46,078 nucleotides of DNA, taken from positions 1 to 46,078 of the forward strand of contig NZ_LZSY01000114.1 of assembly GCF_001665625.1 (NCBI RefSeq), written 5' to 3'. The DNA is from Mycolicibacterium peregrinum (GTDB lineage: Bacteria > Actinomycetota > Actinomycetes > Mycobacteriales > Mycobacteriaceae). Of the stretch, positions 46,044 to 46,078 are shown piece by piece (position 1 is the stretch's first letter; each line of letters starts with the position of its first letter). The position numbers and the translations under genes were made by a program. Below the pieces are notes generated by a model that had not been told where the DNA came from, did no database searches, and worked only from the letters and a program-made list of their open reading frames with translations.

Positions 46044-46078
46044 TCGGGCCGTCACTTCATCCGCCACCGGCAGCGCCG

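Overview
The window is GC-rich actinobacterial chromosome. Gene content, gene order and protein sequences match a fast-growing Mycobacterium/Mycolicibacterium. It covers the region that in M. tuberculosis runs from ctaC (Rv2200c) to the CYTH/CHAD gene and rnpB (Rv2226 area), here in reverse order. The core is ordinary housekeeping: RNase P RNA, panB, the Hip1/CaeA hydrolase pair, glnA2-glnE-glnA1, lipB-lipA, the E2 gene dlaT/sucB, ephD, pepB, an adenylate cyclase, gcvT, ilvE, cobU-cobT-cobS, an A-type Fe-S carrier, adenosine kinase, asnB and ctaC-ctaF.

Layout. 1-2300 is accessory: a REP13E12-type DUF222/HNH gene, a VOC protein and a small AraC regulator, next to rnpB (2321-2722). 2733-5880 holds a CYTH/CHAD protein, then tetR and a crotonase. 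5915-10238 holds a membrane-anchored beta-propeller protein, panB, and a divergent wax-ester/triacylglycerol synthase. 10304-17885 holds two secreted serine hydrolases, glnA2 and glnE. 17970-20704 is a five-gene accessory block (thioesterase, F420-type LLM oxidoreductase, DoxX, dtd, darcynin) between glnE and glnA1, which are neighbours in M. tuberculosis. 20955-29257 holds glnA1, RDD and DUF4191 membrane proteins, lipA, lipB, a broken STM3941-type gene, a TIGR01777 epimerase, a broken dlaT and a small unknown gene. 29325-36934 holds ephD, a lytic transglycosylase, pepB, the cyclase, gcvT and ilvE. 36931-46002 holds the cobalamin genes, DUF3043, the Fe-S carrier, a membrane protein, adoK, asnB and ctaC-ctaF. 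The main functional themes are nitrogen assimilation (glnA1 and its regulator glnE, glnA2, asnB, ilvE), lipoylation (lipB, lipA) feeding the lipoyl enzymes (dlaT, and gcvT's complex), cofactor synthesis and the respiratory chain.

Most interesting points. (1) The Pro-Glu-Lys linker of dlaT lies in the wrong orientation between arms of a 41-bp inverted repeat and the frame is broken. Putting 84 nt back in the opposite orientation and removing the extra arm gives one continuous 585-residue frame, which points to a template-switch mutation or an assembly fold-back error. (2) A 2-bp loss breaks the STM3941-family gene. (3) A strong partial IdeR/DtxR iron box lies upstream of the darcynin gene and overlaps the U-tract of the glnA1 terminator. 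(4) A 26-bp hairpin-bearing tandem repeat copies the end of glnA1. (5) Three convergent gene pairs share a CTAG that supplies both stop codons. (6) About ten genes have a -10 box 6-7 nt before the start codon, as expected for leaderless mRNAs.

I found no CRISPR array, tRNA, prophage, insertion sequence or recognisable defence or biosynthetic island. No stretch longer than 300 bases lacks a gene. Nothing here is clearly a new multi-gene system. The odd signals are structural and regulatory.
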